NCBI GenBank assembly: GCA_963931525.1
Contig: OZ007023.1
Span: 2,206,699 to 2,270,698 of the forward strand
DNA length: 64,000 nt
DNA from: Fimenecus sp900545625
Lineage (GTDB): Bacteria > Bacillota > Clostridia > Oscillospirales > Acutalibacteraceae
Direction: 5' to 3'
A model generated the notes under the pieces. It ran no database searches. It saw only the letters and a list, made by a program, of their open reading frames with translations, and was not told the DNA's origin. Below are positions 49,790 to 58,378 of the stretch, in pieces. The translations under genes were made by a program, and so were the position numbers. Every line of letters begins with the position of its first letter. Position 1 is the stretch's first letter.

Positions 49790-51112
49790 ATGGGTTACAC
49801 AAAAGAAGATGTTTTGCGCATTGCAAAGGAACAGGATGTCAAATTCATCCGTTTGCAGTTCACCGATATTTTCGGTCAGCTGAAAAATGTCGCCATCACT
49901 GAAAGCCAGTTGGAAAAAGCGCTCGACAACGAATGTATGTTTGACGGTTCTTCGATCGAGGGCTTTGTGCGCATCGACGAATCCGATATGTACCTGCGCC
50001 CGGATTACGATTCCTTTGTACTGCTGCCGTGGAAAGACCGCGTCGCGCGTTTGATCTGCGATGTCTACTGCGCGGACGGCACGACGCCGTTTTTGGGCGA
50101 TCCGAGAAACGTGCTCAAAAAAGTCATCAAGGAAGCCGCTGATATGGGCTATACCTTCAACGTCGGCCCCGAATGTGAATTTTTCCTGTTCCAGCTTGAT
50201 GAAGACGGCAACCCCACCACCAAGACCGGCGACGTGGCAGGTTATTTTGATATGGGGCCCTCCGATCAGGGTGAACAGTGCCGCCGTGAGATCTGTCTGG
50301 CGCTCGAAGACATGGGCTTTGAGATCGAAGCGTCGCACCATGAGGTCGCCGCAGGCCAGCATGAGATCGACTTCCGTTTTGACGAAGTTTTGAAGACCGC
50401 CGACAACGTGATGACCTTTAAGCATGTGGTCAAGACCTATGCCCGCCGTCACGGTCTGCATGCGACATTCATGCCCAAGCCCGTATTCGGCATAAACGGT
50501 TCGGGCATGCACACCAACATGTCGCTGATGAAAGACGGCAAAAACGCTTTCTACGATCCCGATACGGAACTGGGACTTAGCGACACCGCCATGCACTTCA
50601 TCGCGGGCCTTCTCAAGCACGTCAAGGGCATTGCCGCCGTCTCTAACCCCCTGGTCAACTCCTATAAGCGTTTGGTGCCCGGCTATGAAGCGCCCGTATA
50701 TCTTTCCTGGTCCGCTTCCAACCGTTCGGCGCTCATCCGTGTGCCTGCCGCGCGCGGCATGGGTACGCGCGTAGAGCTGCGCTGCCCCGATCCGTCCTGC
50801 AACCCCTACCTTGAAATGGCGCTCTGCCTTGCCGCGGGGCTTGACGGCATCAAGAACCAGCTCACACCGCCCGCAGGTACAAACAAAAATATCTTCGCCA
50901 TGTCTCCTGAGGAGCTTGCTGCGGACGGCATCGACAGCCTGCCCGGGTCTCTGGAAGAAGCGTTGGTCGAATTCCAAAAAGACCCCTTCATCAAAGAGGC
51001 GCTCGGCGAGCACGTCTATACGAAGTATCTCGAGGGCAAAGAACACGAGTGGGACAGATACCGCACCAGCGTCAGCGATTGGGAGATCGGCAACTATTTG
51101 ACCAAATATTGA
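49790..51112 (+). CDS. glnA: Glutamine synthetase, type I
   Basis: A 440-residue GSI-alpha-type synthetase that makes glutamine from glutamate, ammonia and ATP; cytosolic dodecamer. DGSSIEGFVRIDESDMYLRPD, NVGPECEFFLF, NGSGMHTNMSL, NPLVNSYKRLVPGYEAPVYLSWS and RVELRCPDPSCNPYLE are canonical. The length and the missing 25-residue insertion fit GSI-alpha, which is feedback-regulated rather than adenylylated. GAAAGGAG lies about 11 bases before the ATG. A terminator-like hairpin precedes it and two sRNA genes follow. Confidence 0.97.
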   Translation: MGYTKEDVLRIAKEQDVKFIRLQFTDIFGQLKNVAITESQLEKALDNECMFDGSSIEGFVRIDESDMYLRPDYDSFVLLPWKDRVARLICDVYCADGTTPFLGDPRNVLKKVIKEAADMGYTFNVGPECEFFLFQLDEDGNPTTKTGDVAGYFDMGPSDQGEQCRREICLALEDMGFEIEASHHEVAAGQHEIDFRFDEVLKTADNVMTFKHVVKTYARRHGLHATFMPKPVFGINGSGMHTNMSLMKDGKNAFYDPDTELGLSDTAMHFIAGLLKHVKGIAAVSNPLVNSYKRLVPGYEAPVYLSWSASNRSALIRVPAARGMGTRVELRCPDPSCNPYLEMALCLAAGLDGIKNQLTPPAGTNKNIFAMSPEELAADGIDSLPGSLEEALVEFQKDPFIKEALGEHVYTKYLEGKEHEWDRYRTSVSDWEIGNYLTKY

Positions 51113-51178
51113 TATACCGAGCAGAAAACGGCGCTTTTTTGCACCGTTCTCTATAAATACCTCATTTTTTCTCCTGTG

Positions 51179-51210
51179 GCGCCGGCGCGGCTTCCCTTCC
51201 GCGCCGGCGC
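51179..51210. terminator. GC-rich hairpin downstream of glnA
   Basis: GCGCCGGCGCGG (51179-51190) pairs with CCGCGCCGGCGC (51199-51210). No strong T-run follows (CCCTTTTA). It may end glnA transcription. Confidence 0.5.
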
Positions 51211-51259
51211 ATCCCTTTTATATGGGTATGGTTTGCCGTCCCCGCCGCAAATCCGCGCG

Positions 51260-51395
51260 AAAAAGCCGTCCGAGAGGGTTCGGACGGCTTTTTCGCTTTT
51301 GTAAAAAGAAAGGGGGAGAAATGAAAAAGTTCTGCCAAACAGAAGGGGGAATTCTGTTTGCGTCTCCTCAAGAGTGGGGTCTCTCTTGATTTGAT
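51260..51395 (-). ncRNA. Small RNA A of a tandem pair, C-rich loops
   Basis: A predicted 136-nt minus-strand transcript. Promoter TTGTAT (51424-51429), 16-base spacer, TATACT (51402-51407). Hairpin 1 is TCAAGAG/CTCTTGA with a GACCCCA loop; hairpin 2 is CAAACAGAA/TTCTGTTTG with a TTCCCCC loop; then a single-stranded U-rich stretch with CTCCCCCTTT; then the terminator AAAAAGCCGTCCGA/TCGGACGGCTTTTT (51260-51293). Nearly identical to copy B. No credible ORF. Confidence 0.75.
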
Positions 51396-51490
51396 GGTTT
51401 GAGTATACAGGCAAATTATGGCGATACAATAAAATAGAGTTGAACGTTTTGTAAACGTTCTCGTTTCGATACGGCAGTACGGCAGAAAGG

Positions 51491-51629
51491 AAAAACCGCC
51501 CGAGGGGGAGCCCGGGCGGTTTTCCTCTTTTTGTAAAAAAAGAAAGGGGGAGAAATGAAAAAGTTCTGCCAAACAGAAGGGGGAATTCTGTTTGCGTCTC
51601 CTCAAGAGTGGGGTCTCTCTTGATTCGAT
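51491..51629 (-). ncRNA. Small RNA B of a tandem pair, C-rich loops
   Basis: A predicted 139-nt minus-strand transcript. Promoter TTGTAT (51658-51663), 16-base spacer, TATACT (51636-51641). It has the same two hairpins and U-rich segment as copy A, but a different terminator: ACCGCCCG (51495-51502) with CGGGCGGT (51513-51520), whose loop CTCCCCCT is itself C-rich, followed by T5 on the minus strand. Four C-rich single-stranded sites could pair with Shine-Dalgarno sequences. Confidence 0.75.
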
Positions 51630-51719
51630 GGTTTGAGTATACAGGCAAATTATGGCGATACAATAGAGATTTGTTGAACGTTTTGTAAACACAAAACAAA
51701 GACGGTTTTTATTTTCCGT

Positions 51720-52871
51720 TCACAAAATCTCGCTGTAGCTGCCCAAGTAGGAAAACTGTTCCGCAGAAGCCTCCAGCTCGGCGATCATGCGCAGGAAGTT
51801 TTCGGAATAGACTGACGCTTCAATATCGAAATAAAACAGGAATTCAAAATCACTGTTGGGTTTCGGGCGGCTTTCAAGCTTTAAGAGATTGATGTCCAGC
51901 GCGTAAAACCGGGAAAGCACGTCGTACAGCGAACCGGGACGGTGCGGCAGGGTGAGCATCAGGCTCGTTTTATTCGCACCGGCGAAAATCTCCGGCTCTT
52001 TGCCAATACAGATAAAGCGCGTGTAATTGTTCGCGTTGTTCTGCACGCCCTCGGCGAGCATCGACAGCCCGTAAAGCGCCATGCAGTCCTTCGACGAGAT
52101 CGCGGCGACGTCCGTGCGGTCGCTTTCGGACACGCGCTTCGCGGCGGCGGCTGTATTTTCACAGACCGTGACCTTGACGTTCGGCAGCTTCGACAGAAAA
52201 ACGCTGCACTGCTGGATCGCCTGCTCGTGCGAAAAGATCTCGCGCACCTCGGAAAGCGCCGTGCCGGGCTTGGCAAGCAGCGTGTGGCTGACCTTTAAGC
52301 GCACGCTTTTGACGATATAGAAGTTATGGCGGTTCATCAGATCATACACATGATTGACCGAACCCGCCGTGCTGTTTTCGATCGGCAGGATGCCATAGCG
52401 GCAAAGCCCCTGCTGCACGGCGGAAAACACATCCTCCCAAGAGGCAAAAAACATAATATCGGGATTTTTGAACAGCCTTTCACACGCAAGCGACGAATAT
52501 GCGCCCTCCACACCCTGACACGCGACAACGGCGCTTTCGGGGAGATCCTGCATGGCAAAACGTTGGGCGCTTTGACGGATACGCTCCGTAAGCGCCGAGC
52601 TGCCTTGGTCGAGATACTTATGCTGGTATGAGCGCGAAAGCCCCATAATGGAGGAATACAAAAGCCGTGTATAAAGCTGTAAGTCCTTGTCATCGGATTT
52701 TGCCGCGACACGGGCGAGCAGCTCGCGTTCCCGTGTGCGGTCAAGAACAGGCATGCGGTTTTCCTTTTTGTATTTCGCGACCTCTAAGGACACACCCATG
52801 CGCTTTAAGAACAGTTCCACAAGCCTGTCGTCGATCTCGTTGATCTCGCGGCGCAGTTCCTGAATTTCCAT
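51720..52871 (-). CDS. pheA: Bifunctional chorismate mutase / prephenate dehydratase
   Basis: A 383-residue enzyme for phenylalanine synthesis. The N-terminal AroQ-type mutase (about 1-85: LRREINEIDDRLVELFLKRMGVSLEVAKYK) precedes the dehydratase domain (about 110-290: GVEGAYSSLA, ENSTAGSVNHVYDLM, NNYTRFICIG) and a C-terminal ACT domain (TSLMLTLPHRPGSLYDVL, KLESRP) for Phe feedback. The ATG at 52871 follows CGGAGG. It is the last gene of the aro operon, 4 bp after aroC. Confidence 0.95.
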   Translation of the reverse strand: MEIQELRREINEIDDRLVELFLKRMGVSLEVAKYKKENRMPVLDRTRERELLARVAAKSDDKDLQLYTRLLYSSIMGLSRSYQHKYLDQGSSALTERIRQSAQRFAMQDLPESAVVACQGVEGAYSSLACERLFKNPDIMFFASWEDVFSAVQQGLCRYGILPIENSTAGSVNHVYDLMNRHNFYIVKSVRLKVSHTLLAKPGTALSEVREIFSHEQAIQQCSVFLSKLPNVKVTVCENTAAAAKRVSESDRTDVAAISSKDCMALYGLSMLAEGVQNNANNYTRFICIGKEPEIFAGANKTSLMLTLPHRPGSLYDVLSRFYALDINLLKLESRPKPNSDFEFLFYFDIEASVYSENFLRMIAELEASAEQFSYLGSYSEIL

Positions 52872-52875
52872 ATTG

Positions 52876-53949
52876 TCAACCTCCGAGAATATCGAGCATC
52901 GTGATCGCCGTGACCGCCTCCACAACGGGAACGGCGCGCGGGACGATGCACGGGTCATGCCGTCCTTTTATCACAAGTGTGGTCTGTGTATCCGTCGGCA
53001 GATGCACGCTTTGCTGCGGCTTTGCGATAGACGCGGTAGGCTTGATCGCGACACGGAATACAATGGGCATACCGGAAGTAATCCCGCCCAAGATCCCGCC
53101 GTGGTTGTTTGTGGCAGTCGTAACATGCCCTGCCCCGTCGGTCAAAAAGGCATCGTTGTTTTCGCTGCCGCGCAAGCGGCTTCCCGCAAAGCCGCTGCCG
53201 AATTCCAAGCCCTTGACGGCGGGGATACCGAACAGCGCCTTTGCCAAACGATTTTCGATACCGTCAAACATCGGTTCGCCCAAGCCCGCGGGCACGCCTG
53301 TCACGGCACATTCTACCACGCCGCCGACGGAGTCGCAGTCCATGCGCGCTTTTTCAATGGCACCGCGCATTTTTTCGCCCTGCTTATCCGAAAGCACGGG
53401 GAAAGGCTTTGCCGCCACGTCGTCAGTCTGCACATGCACGGGATCATACGGTGTGTCACAGACATCCGCGATGGAATAGATATGCGCACGCACCCAGACG
53501 CCGCGCGCTTCAAGCATTTGCAGGCAGATGCCGCCCGCAAAGCAAAGCGGCGCGGTCAGGCGGCCGGAGAAGTGCCCGCCGCCAGCGACATCCTGAAAGC
53601 CGCGGAACTTTACATTCGCGGCAAAATCCGCGTGCGAGGGGCGCGGGGTGTCGCGCAGGTTGTCGTAGTCCCCGGAGCGGGTATTGGTATTTTCGATCAG
53701 CATGCTGAGTGGCGCACCGCAGGTCACGCCGTCGCAAAGGCCCGATAAAATCACGGGTTCGTCCGCCTCCTTGCGGGCGGTGGAAAAACTTGCATTGCCG
53801 GGCGCGCGCCTTTGCGTAAAGGCTTTCAGCTTGTCAAAATCAATCTTGAAACCGGCGGGCAGACCGTCGATCACCGCCCCGATGGCTTTGGAATGGGACT
53901 GCCCGAACACCGAAACGCGAATGTGATCACCTTGCAGGATCGAGGACAT
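52876..53949 (-). CDS. aroC: Chorismate synthase
   Basis: A 357-residue FMN-dependent enzyme making chorismate from EPSP. FGQSHSKAIGAVIDGLPAG is the N-terminal signature, RRAPGN and SGDYDNLRDTPRPSHAD follow, then GGGHFSGRLTAP, and C-terminal NNHGGILGGITSGMPIVFRVAIKPTASI. The ATG at 53949 overlaps aroA by 23 bp; the frame is open further upstream through aroA. Confidence 0.96.
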   Translation of the reverse strand: MSSILQGDHIRVSVFGQSHSKAIGAVIDGLPAGFKIDFDKLKAFTQRRAPGNASFSTARKEADEPVILSGLCDGVTCGAPLSMLIENTNTRSGDYDNLRDTPRPSHADFAANVKFRGFQDVAGGGHFSGRLTAPLCFAGGICLQMLEARGVWVRAHIYSIADVCDTPYDPVHVQTDDVAAKPFPVLSDKQGEKMRGAIEKARMDCDSVGGVVECAVTGVPAGLGEPMFDGIENRLAKALFGIPAVKGLEFGSGFAGSRLRGSENNDAFLTDGAGHVTTATNNHGGILGGITSGMPIVFRVAIKPTASIAKPQQSVHLPTDTQTTLVIKGRHDPCIVPRAVPVVEAVTAITMLDILGG

Positions 53950-55213
53950 CGACCATACCTCCCAAACATTTAAAATCTTCAAAGAAATGCGGATAGGATT
54001 TTTCGACCGCCTCGGCGCCGCCGATCGTGACAGGGGTTTCGGCAAGAACGGAAGCGATCGCTGCTGCCATGACCATGCGGTGATCGCCGAAACCCAACGT
54101 TTCGCCGCCGGAAATCGACTGCCCGCCGGGGATCGAAAGTCCATCCGCTGTTTCCGTGCTGGAAACGCCGAGACTGCCAAGCATCCTGTGGATCGCCGTA
54201 AGGCGGTCGCTTTCTTTTAAGCGCAGGCGCGCCGCGTTTTGGATGGCGGTCTCCCCCGTTTGCACCGCAGCCGCCGCGACGGAAAAAATCGGCGCGAGAT
54301 CGGGAATATCCGCCATATCCTGCGCGATGCCGCAAAGCTGCCCCGGTGAGACCGTAACCGTCTCCCCGGCGGTTTCTACCTTAGCGCCCATGCGCCGCAG
54401 GATCTCTAAAATCGCCTTGTCGCCCTGCGGGGAATCCAAATTCAACCCCGTGACCGTGACCGGCGCGCCCAGCGCCCCCGCCGTCAGGAAAAACGCTGCA
54501 TTGGACCAGTCGCCCTCGACCGGTACAACGCCAGGCGAGCGATAGGTTTGATTCCCTTTTATAAAATAGGTATGCCCCTCGCGGCGCACCGTGATGCCGA
54601 AGCGTGTGAGCGTAGAGAGGGTCATTTCGATATACGGTTTGGATTCCACAGGCGGCAAAAGCCGCAGGGTGCTGTCGTCGGAGAGCAGCGGCAGTGCGAA
54701 CAAAAGCCCCGTCACATACTGGGAGCTTACGTCGCCGCGCAAAACATATTCGCCCGCTTGCAGCGTACCGGCGGTGTGGATGGGGAATACGCCCTGCTCG
54801 GAAAACCGAACGCCGTGGGCTTCCATAGCTTCGCGCAGTTCCGTTACGGGGCGTTCAGGCAGCCGGCCGCCGCCCGTGAACTTACCGTTTTTCGACAGTG
54901 CGGAAACGACGGGCAGTAAGAAACGTAAAGTCGAACCGCTTTCGCCGCAGTTAAGCGTTACAGGCGCTTCCTCGGCATTTTCGGTGCGCGGGATCGGACG
55001 CACACGCATCCGATTTCCTGCAAATTCTACTTCAGCGCCGAGCGCGGCAAGACAGCGGGCAGTCGCGCGGATGTCTTCAGACAGGATGTTGCAGATGATC
55101 ACCGTCTCCCGATCACTGAGCGCGGCGGCGATCAGAAGCCGGTGCGCGTCGGATTTCGAGGAGATCGCCGGAATACTGCCGGAAAGGGTTGCGGGCGTCA
55201 AACGGACTTTCAT
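53927..55213 (-). CDS. aroA: EPSP synthase (3-phosphoshikimate 1-carboxyvinyltransferase)
   Basis: A 428-residue enzyme with two-domain inside-out barrel fold. SGSIPAISSKSDAHRLLIAAAL, NCGESGSTLRFLLPV (the PEP-site motif, here CGESGST rather than the class I AGTAMRP form), GDVSSQYVTGLLFALPLL, VEGDWSNAAFFL, KESDRL and GDHRMVMAAAI are all visible. The site motif groups it with clostridial EPSP synthases distinct from the E. coli type. Overlaps aroB by four bases (ATGA). Confidence 0.95.
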   Translation of the reverse strand: MKVRLTPATLSGSIPAISSKSDAHRLLIAAALSDRETVIICNILSEDIRATARCLAALGAEVEFAGNRMRVRPIPRTENAEEAPVTLNCGESGSTLRFLLPVVSALSKNGKFTGGGRLPERPVTELREAMEAHGVRFSEQGVFPIHTAGTLQAGEYVLRGDVSSQYVTGLLFALPLLSDDSTLRLLPPVESKPYIEMTLSTLTRFGITVRREGHTYFIKGNQTYRSPGVVPVEGDWSNAAFFLTAGALGAPVTVTGLNLDSPQGDKAILEILRRMGAKVETAGETVTVSPGQLCGIAQDMADIPDLAPIFSVAAAAVQTGETAIQNAARLRLKESDRLTAIHRMLGSLGVSSTETADGLSIPGGQSISGGETLGFGDHRMVMAAAIASVLAETPVTIGGAEAVEKSYPHFFEDFKCLGGMVDVLDPAR

Positions 55214-56268
55214 GCTTCCAGCCCCTTTTGGATGATCGGCAGAAGCTCTGCGGTCTCCACCGTGTGCAGGACGCAGTGTCCCAGTGTTTCGGGAATGACC
55301 AGCGTGATATGGCTGCCGCTTCGCTTTTTATCGGAAAGCGCCTTTTCGCAAAGGTCTTGCGCCGAAAAATCGGTCACGGTCGGAAGTCCATACTGCCGAA
55401 GCAGTGCGGCGATCTCATCGGAGCAATCCGCTTTTGTCAGCTCGCTTTTGTATGCTGCGCGAGAAAGAAGCACCATGCCGATCCCCACGGCGCTGCCGTG
55501 CGAAACGGCGAAATGACTGCACCCCTCGATCGCGTGACCCAAGGTGTGCCCGAAGTTTAAAAGCCCGCGTCTGCCGCGATCCGTCTCATCCTCGGCTACG
55601 ATGTCGCGCTTGATCTCTACACACCGCGCAATGACCGTTTCCAAATTTTCGCGCGCGTCGTGCGATTTAAGGAAATCAAAGAAATCCCGGTCGAACGCCG
55701 CACCGTATTTGATGACCTCTGCCATACCGTCCGCAAAAACTGCGTCGGGCAGCGTGGAAAGCGTTTCATAATCGCAAAGCACCGCCTTGGGCTGGTAAAA
55801 CGCGCCCGCAAGGTTTTTGCCGGCAGTAAGATCTACCGCCGTTTTACCGCCGACGGAGGAATCCACGCACGCAAGAAGGGTCGTCGGCACTTGCACAAAG
55901 TCAATGCCCCGCTGGTACACGGCGGCGGCAAAGCCCGCAAGATCCCCGACCACGCCGCCGCCGAGCGCGACGATGCAGTCCGAGCGCGTCACATGATTTT
56001 CCGCCAAAAATTCAAGCAAATCCCTAAGCACGGTAAGGTTTTTGGAAGCCTCCCCGTTCGGGAATACGAACCGAAGTGTGCGAAAGCCTTCAGCTTGCAG
56101 GCTTCCCATCACCCGATCGCCGTAAAGCGCGTTGACGATATCGTCGGTCACGACCACCGCCGTTTCAGCTTTCGTGACCTCGCGCACACATTCCCCTGCA
56201 CGGCTGAGCGCCCCCGCGGCGATGCGGACGGTATAGCACCGGCTCGCCTGCACTTCAATATTCTGCAA
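55210..56268 (-). CDS. aroB: 3-dehydroquinate synthase
   Basis: A 352-residue NAD- and metal-dependent enzyme. NGEASKNLTVLRDLLEFL, GGGVVGDLAGFAAAVYQRGIDFVQVPTTLLACVDSSVGGKTAVD (cofactor and substrate sites), ADGMAEVIKYG, and metal His in LLNFGHTLGHAIE are canonical. It lies 16 bp after tyrA and overlaps aroA. Confidence 0.96.
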   Translation of the reverse strand: MQNIEVQASRCYTVRIAAGALSRAGECVREVTKAETAVVVTDDIVNALYGDRVMGSLQAEGFRTLRFVFPNGEASKNLTVLRDLLEFLAENHVTRSDCIVALGGGVVGDLAGFAAAVYQRGIDFVQVPTTLLACVDSSVGGKTAVDLTAGKNLAGAFYQPKAVLCDYETLSTLPDAVFADGMAEVIKYGAAFDRDFFDFLKSHDARENLETVIARCVEIKRDIVAEDETDRGRRGLLNFGHTLGHAIEGCSHFAVSHGSAVGIGMVLLSRAAYKSELTKADCSDEIAALLRQYGLPTVTDFSAQDLCEKALSDKKRSGSHITLVIPETLGHCVLHTVETAELLPIIQKGLEA

Positions 56269-56284
56269 GGTACTCGCCCTCCTT

Positions 56285-57130
56285 TTAATTGCGGTAAACG
56301 CCGTCGATCTGTTCTTTGCGGTCGCTGCCCGCCTTTAAGAGCGCATGGAGCGTCTGCGCATCCTTGGCTTTGAGCGCGGCGGCGTACTGCTGCAAATTCG
56401 CAATCAGCACATCCAATTCCGCCGTAAGGTTATCCGCATTATCTAAAAACAGCTCTGTCCACATATCGGCATTGAGCTTTGCCACGCGTGTGAGATCCTT
56501 ATAGCTGCCCGCCGAAAAACCCTTGTGCACCTGCGCCTCAGGGCTTTTGACATAAGCGTTGGAGACAATATGCGCAAGCTGCGAGGTATAGGCGATGATA
56601 CGGTCGTGCTCGTCGGGATTCGAAATCTGGATGTTCGTAAAGCCGATGGACTTAAACAGCGCTTTTAGAGCGGCGAGCGTTTCGATGTCCGCATCGTCGG
56701 GCGGAATGAGGATCATAGATGCATTTTCAAACATTGTGACTTCGGAATACTGAAAGCCTGAGAAATGCAATCCTGCCATGGGGTGCGCCCCGTAAAAACG
56801 GAAGCCGTTTTCTTTTGCGCATGCCATCAGCGGCGCACAGATCGCGCGCTTGACACCACAGCAGTCCATAACAATCGCGCCCTTTTTGAACTTCGCCGCA
56901 TTTCGCTGTACAAAGTCGAGCGTATCCTGCGGATAGAGCGCGGCGATCAGCAGATCACACTGCTCTAAGTCCTGCTCGTGCAGTTCTTCATCCACCGCGC
57001 CCAACAGCTTGGCTTTCAAAAGCACGTCCCGGTCAATATCTGTACCGAGCACGGTGTGTTCCGTATTATATTGGAGCGCCTTGGCGATTGAGCCGCCGAT
57101 GAGCCCCAAACCGATAATTCCGATTTTCAT
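56285..57130 (-). CDS. tyrA: Prephenate dehydrogenase
   Basis: A 281-residue NAD-dependent dehydrogenase for tyrosine synthesis. IGLGLIGGSIAKALQY binds the cofactor; GAHPMAGLHFSGF (His) and AYTSQLAHIVSNAYV (second catalytic His) are the family motifs. There is no ACT domain, so regulation may rest at the transcript level. It begins 3 bp after aroF. Confidence 0.93.
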   Translation of the reverse strand: MKIGIIGLGLIGGSIAKALQYNTEHTVLGTDIDRDVLLKAKLLGAVDEELHEQDLEQCDLLIAALYPQDTLDFVQRNAAKFKKGAIVMDCCGVKRAICAPLMACAKENGFRFYGAHPMAGLHFSGFQYSEVTMFENASMILIPPDDADIETLAALKALFKSIGFTNIQISNPDEHDRIIAYTSQLAHIVSNAYVKSPEAQVHKGFSAGSYKDLTRVAKLNADMWTELFLDNADNLTAELDVLIANLQQYAAALKAKDAQTLHALLKAGSDRKEQIDGVYRN

Positions 57131-57133
57131 GGC

Positions 57134-58141
57134 TTACAGTTCCTTTACCGCTTGCAGAATTTTTCCCACGCCTTTCGTCACCTCGGCGAACTCCTCGGGG
57201 CGAAGCGCCTGCGGACCGTCGCACAGCGCGTGCGCGGGATCGTTGTGGACTTCGATCATCAAGCCGTCCGCGCCGCAGGCGGCTGCCGCGAACGCCATGG
57301 GCTTGACAAGCCGTGCGATACCCGACGCATGGCTCGGGTCCACGACCACAGGCAGATGCGACATTTCCTTGAGCATGGGCACGGCGGACAGATCCAGCGT
57401 GTTGCGTGTTGCTGTTTCAAAGGTACGGATGCCGCGCTCGCAAAGGATGACGTTTTCGTTGCCCTCCGCCATAATGTATTCGGCGCTCATCAAAAGCTCC
57501 TGCAAAGTGGCGGCAAGCCCGCGCTTTAAGAAGATCGGCTTATCTGTTTTGCCAAGCTCTTTTAAAAGCTCGAAATTCTGCATATTGCGCGCGCCGACCT
57601 GGATGATATCCACATCCTCGAACAACGGGAGGTGCGAAGCATCCATGATCTCGGTCACGATGGGCATGCCTGTTTCCTTTTTCGCTTCAAGCATCAGCTT
57701 GAGCCCATCCTCGCGCATGCCCTGGAACGCGTAAGGCGAGGTGCGCGGCTTAAACGCGCCGCCGCGCAAAATTTTCGCGCCGGCTTTCTGCACGTCTTTG
57801 GCGATCGAAATGATCTGCTCGCGGCCTTCGATCGAGCAGGGCCCCGCAAAGAACTGGAAGTTCCCGCCGCCGATCTTCACGCCGTTTACGTCAATAACGG
57901 TGTCGTCCGGGTGAAATTTGCGGTTGGCGTTTTTGTAAGGCTCGGAAATGCGCTTCACGTTCTCGACGATATCCAGCCCCTGGATCAGGTCGATATCGAC
58001 CTTGCTCGTGTCGCCGATAAGGCCTAAGATGGTCTGAAATTGTCCGACGACCGAGTGGACGGCGAGTCCCTGATTTTCGAGCCAGTCCGTCAGATTTTTG
58101 ACCTTTTTTTTGTCTGCGTTGTCCTTTAAGATAACAACCAT
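57134..58141 (-). CDS. aroF: DAHP synthase, type I-beta with regulatory ferredoxin-like domain
   Basis: A 335-residue 3-deoxy-7-phosphoheptulonate synthase. An N-terminal ferredoxin-like regulatory domain (about 1-75, VVILKDNADKKKVKNLTDWL) precedes the TIM barrel: FFAGPCSIEGREQIISIAKDVQKAGA, LRGGAFKPRTSPYAFQG, and VDPSHASG near the C-terminus. The ferredoxin-like domain binds Phe/Tyr-type effectors in characterised relatives. AGGAG is about 8 bases before the ATG, 24 bp after the attenuator T-run. First enzyme gene of the aro operon. Confidence 0.95.
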   Translation of the reverse strand: MVVILKDNADKKKVKNLTDWLENQGLAVHSVVGQFQTILGLIGDTSKVDIDLIQGLDIVENVKRISEPYKNANRKFHPDDTVIDVNGVKIGGGNFQFFAGPCSIEGREQIISIAKDVQKAGAKILRGGAFKPRTSPYAFQGMREDGLKLMLEAKKETGMPIVTEIMDASHLPLFEDVDIIQVGARNMQNFELLKELGKTDKPIFLKRGLAATLQELLMSAEYIMAEGNENVILCERGIRTFETATRNTLDLSAVPMLKEMSHLPVVVDPSHASGIARLVKPMAFAAAACGADGLMIEVHNDPAHALCDGPQALRPEEFAEVTKGVGKILQAVKEL

Positions 58142-58167
58142 TTTACATCGCTCCTAAAAAATTTCAT

Positions 58168-58200
58168 AAAAAAACTCCGCAGTGCCGTTCACTGCGGAGT
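58168..58200 (-). terminator. Attenuator terminator of the aro operon
   Basis: ACTCCGCAGT (minus 58200-58191) pairs with ACTGCGGAGT (58183-58174), followed by T7. The loop GAACGGC (with flanks GTGAACGGC at 58192-58184) can instead pair with GGCGUUCGC of the leader peptide coding region (58252-58244), 8 of 9 positions, giving a candidate antiterminator. Confidence 0.85.
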
Positions 58201-58230
58201 AGCTTTACAGAGCACACGAAAAAACGAAAA

Positions 58231-58329
58231 CTACACATTGCAAGCGAACGCCGAAGAAACCCTACCGTAAAAGCCGGTAAAGTAAAAGTAAAAATATGCG
58301 TACGCTTTTGTCAACGCAAGTTTCGACAT
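58231..58329 (-). CDS. Phe/Tyr-rich leader peptide of the aro operon
   Basis: A 32-codon ORF, ATG at 58329, stop TAG ending at 58231. Residues 10-21 read YAYFYFYFTGFY, giving 10 Phe or Tyr residues in 12 codons, and 11 of the 32 residues overall are Phe or Tyr. An AAGGA ribosome binding site lies about 8 bases upstream and a consensus promoter about 50 bp upstream. The intrinsic terminator follows 31 bases after the stop. This is the organisation of a pheL/trpL-type attenuation leader: ribosome stalling at Phe/Tyr codons should free the antiterminator and allow aroF-pheA transcription. Confidence 0.9.
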   Translation of the reverse strand: MSKLALTKAYAYFYFYFTGFYGRVSSAFACNV

Positions 58330-58378
58330 TTCGCTTTTCCTTTCGTTTTTCTCTGCGGCAACTTTGGCCGCCGGAAGT

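Larger units (their letters stand above)
51260..51685. repeat. Tandem duplication of about 225 bp containing both sRNA genes
   Basis: From the GTAAAAAGAAAGGGGG region through GGCGATACAAT the two copies (from about 51300 and about 51532) differ at a single visible base (GATTTGATGG versus GATTCGATGG) over some 130 bp. The upstream GTTGAACGTTTTGTAAAC motif is also shared. The terminators differ in sequence but both remain perfect stems, so terminator function was kept. Confidence 0.85.

Noticed and set aside
49706..51046. A 446-codon minus-strand frame opposite glnA.
   Set aside because: Shadow of glnA; no motif and no plausible start signals.
51151..51699. Two overlapping minus-strand frames of about 180 codons with an internally repeated peptide.
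   Set aside because: The repetition comes from the DNA duplication. The frames cross two terminators and both promoters, are open in two registers at once, and have no ribosome binding site; sRNA genes explain the sequence better.
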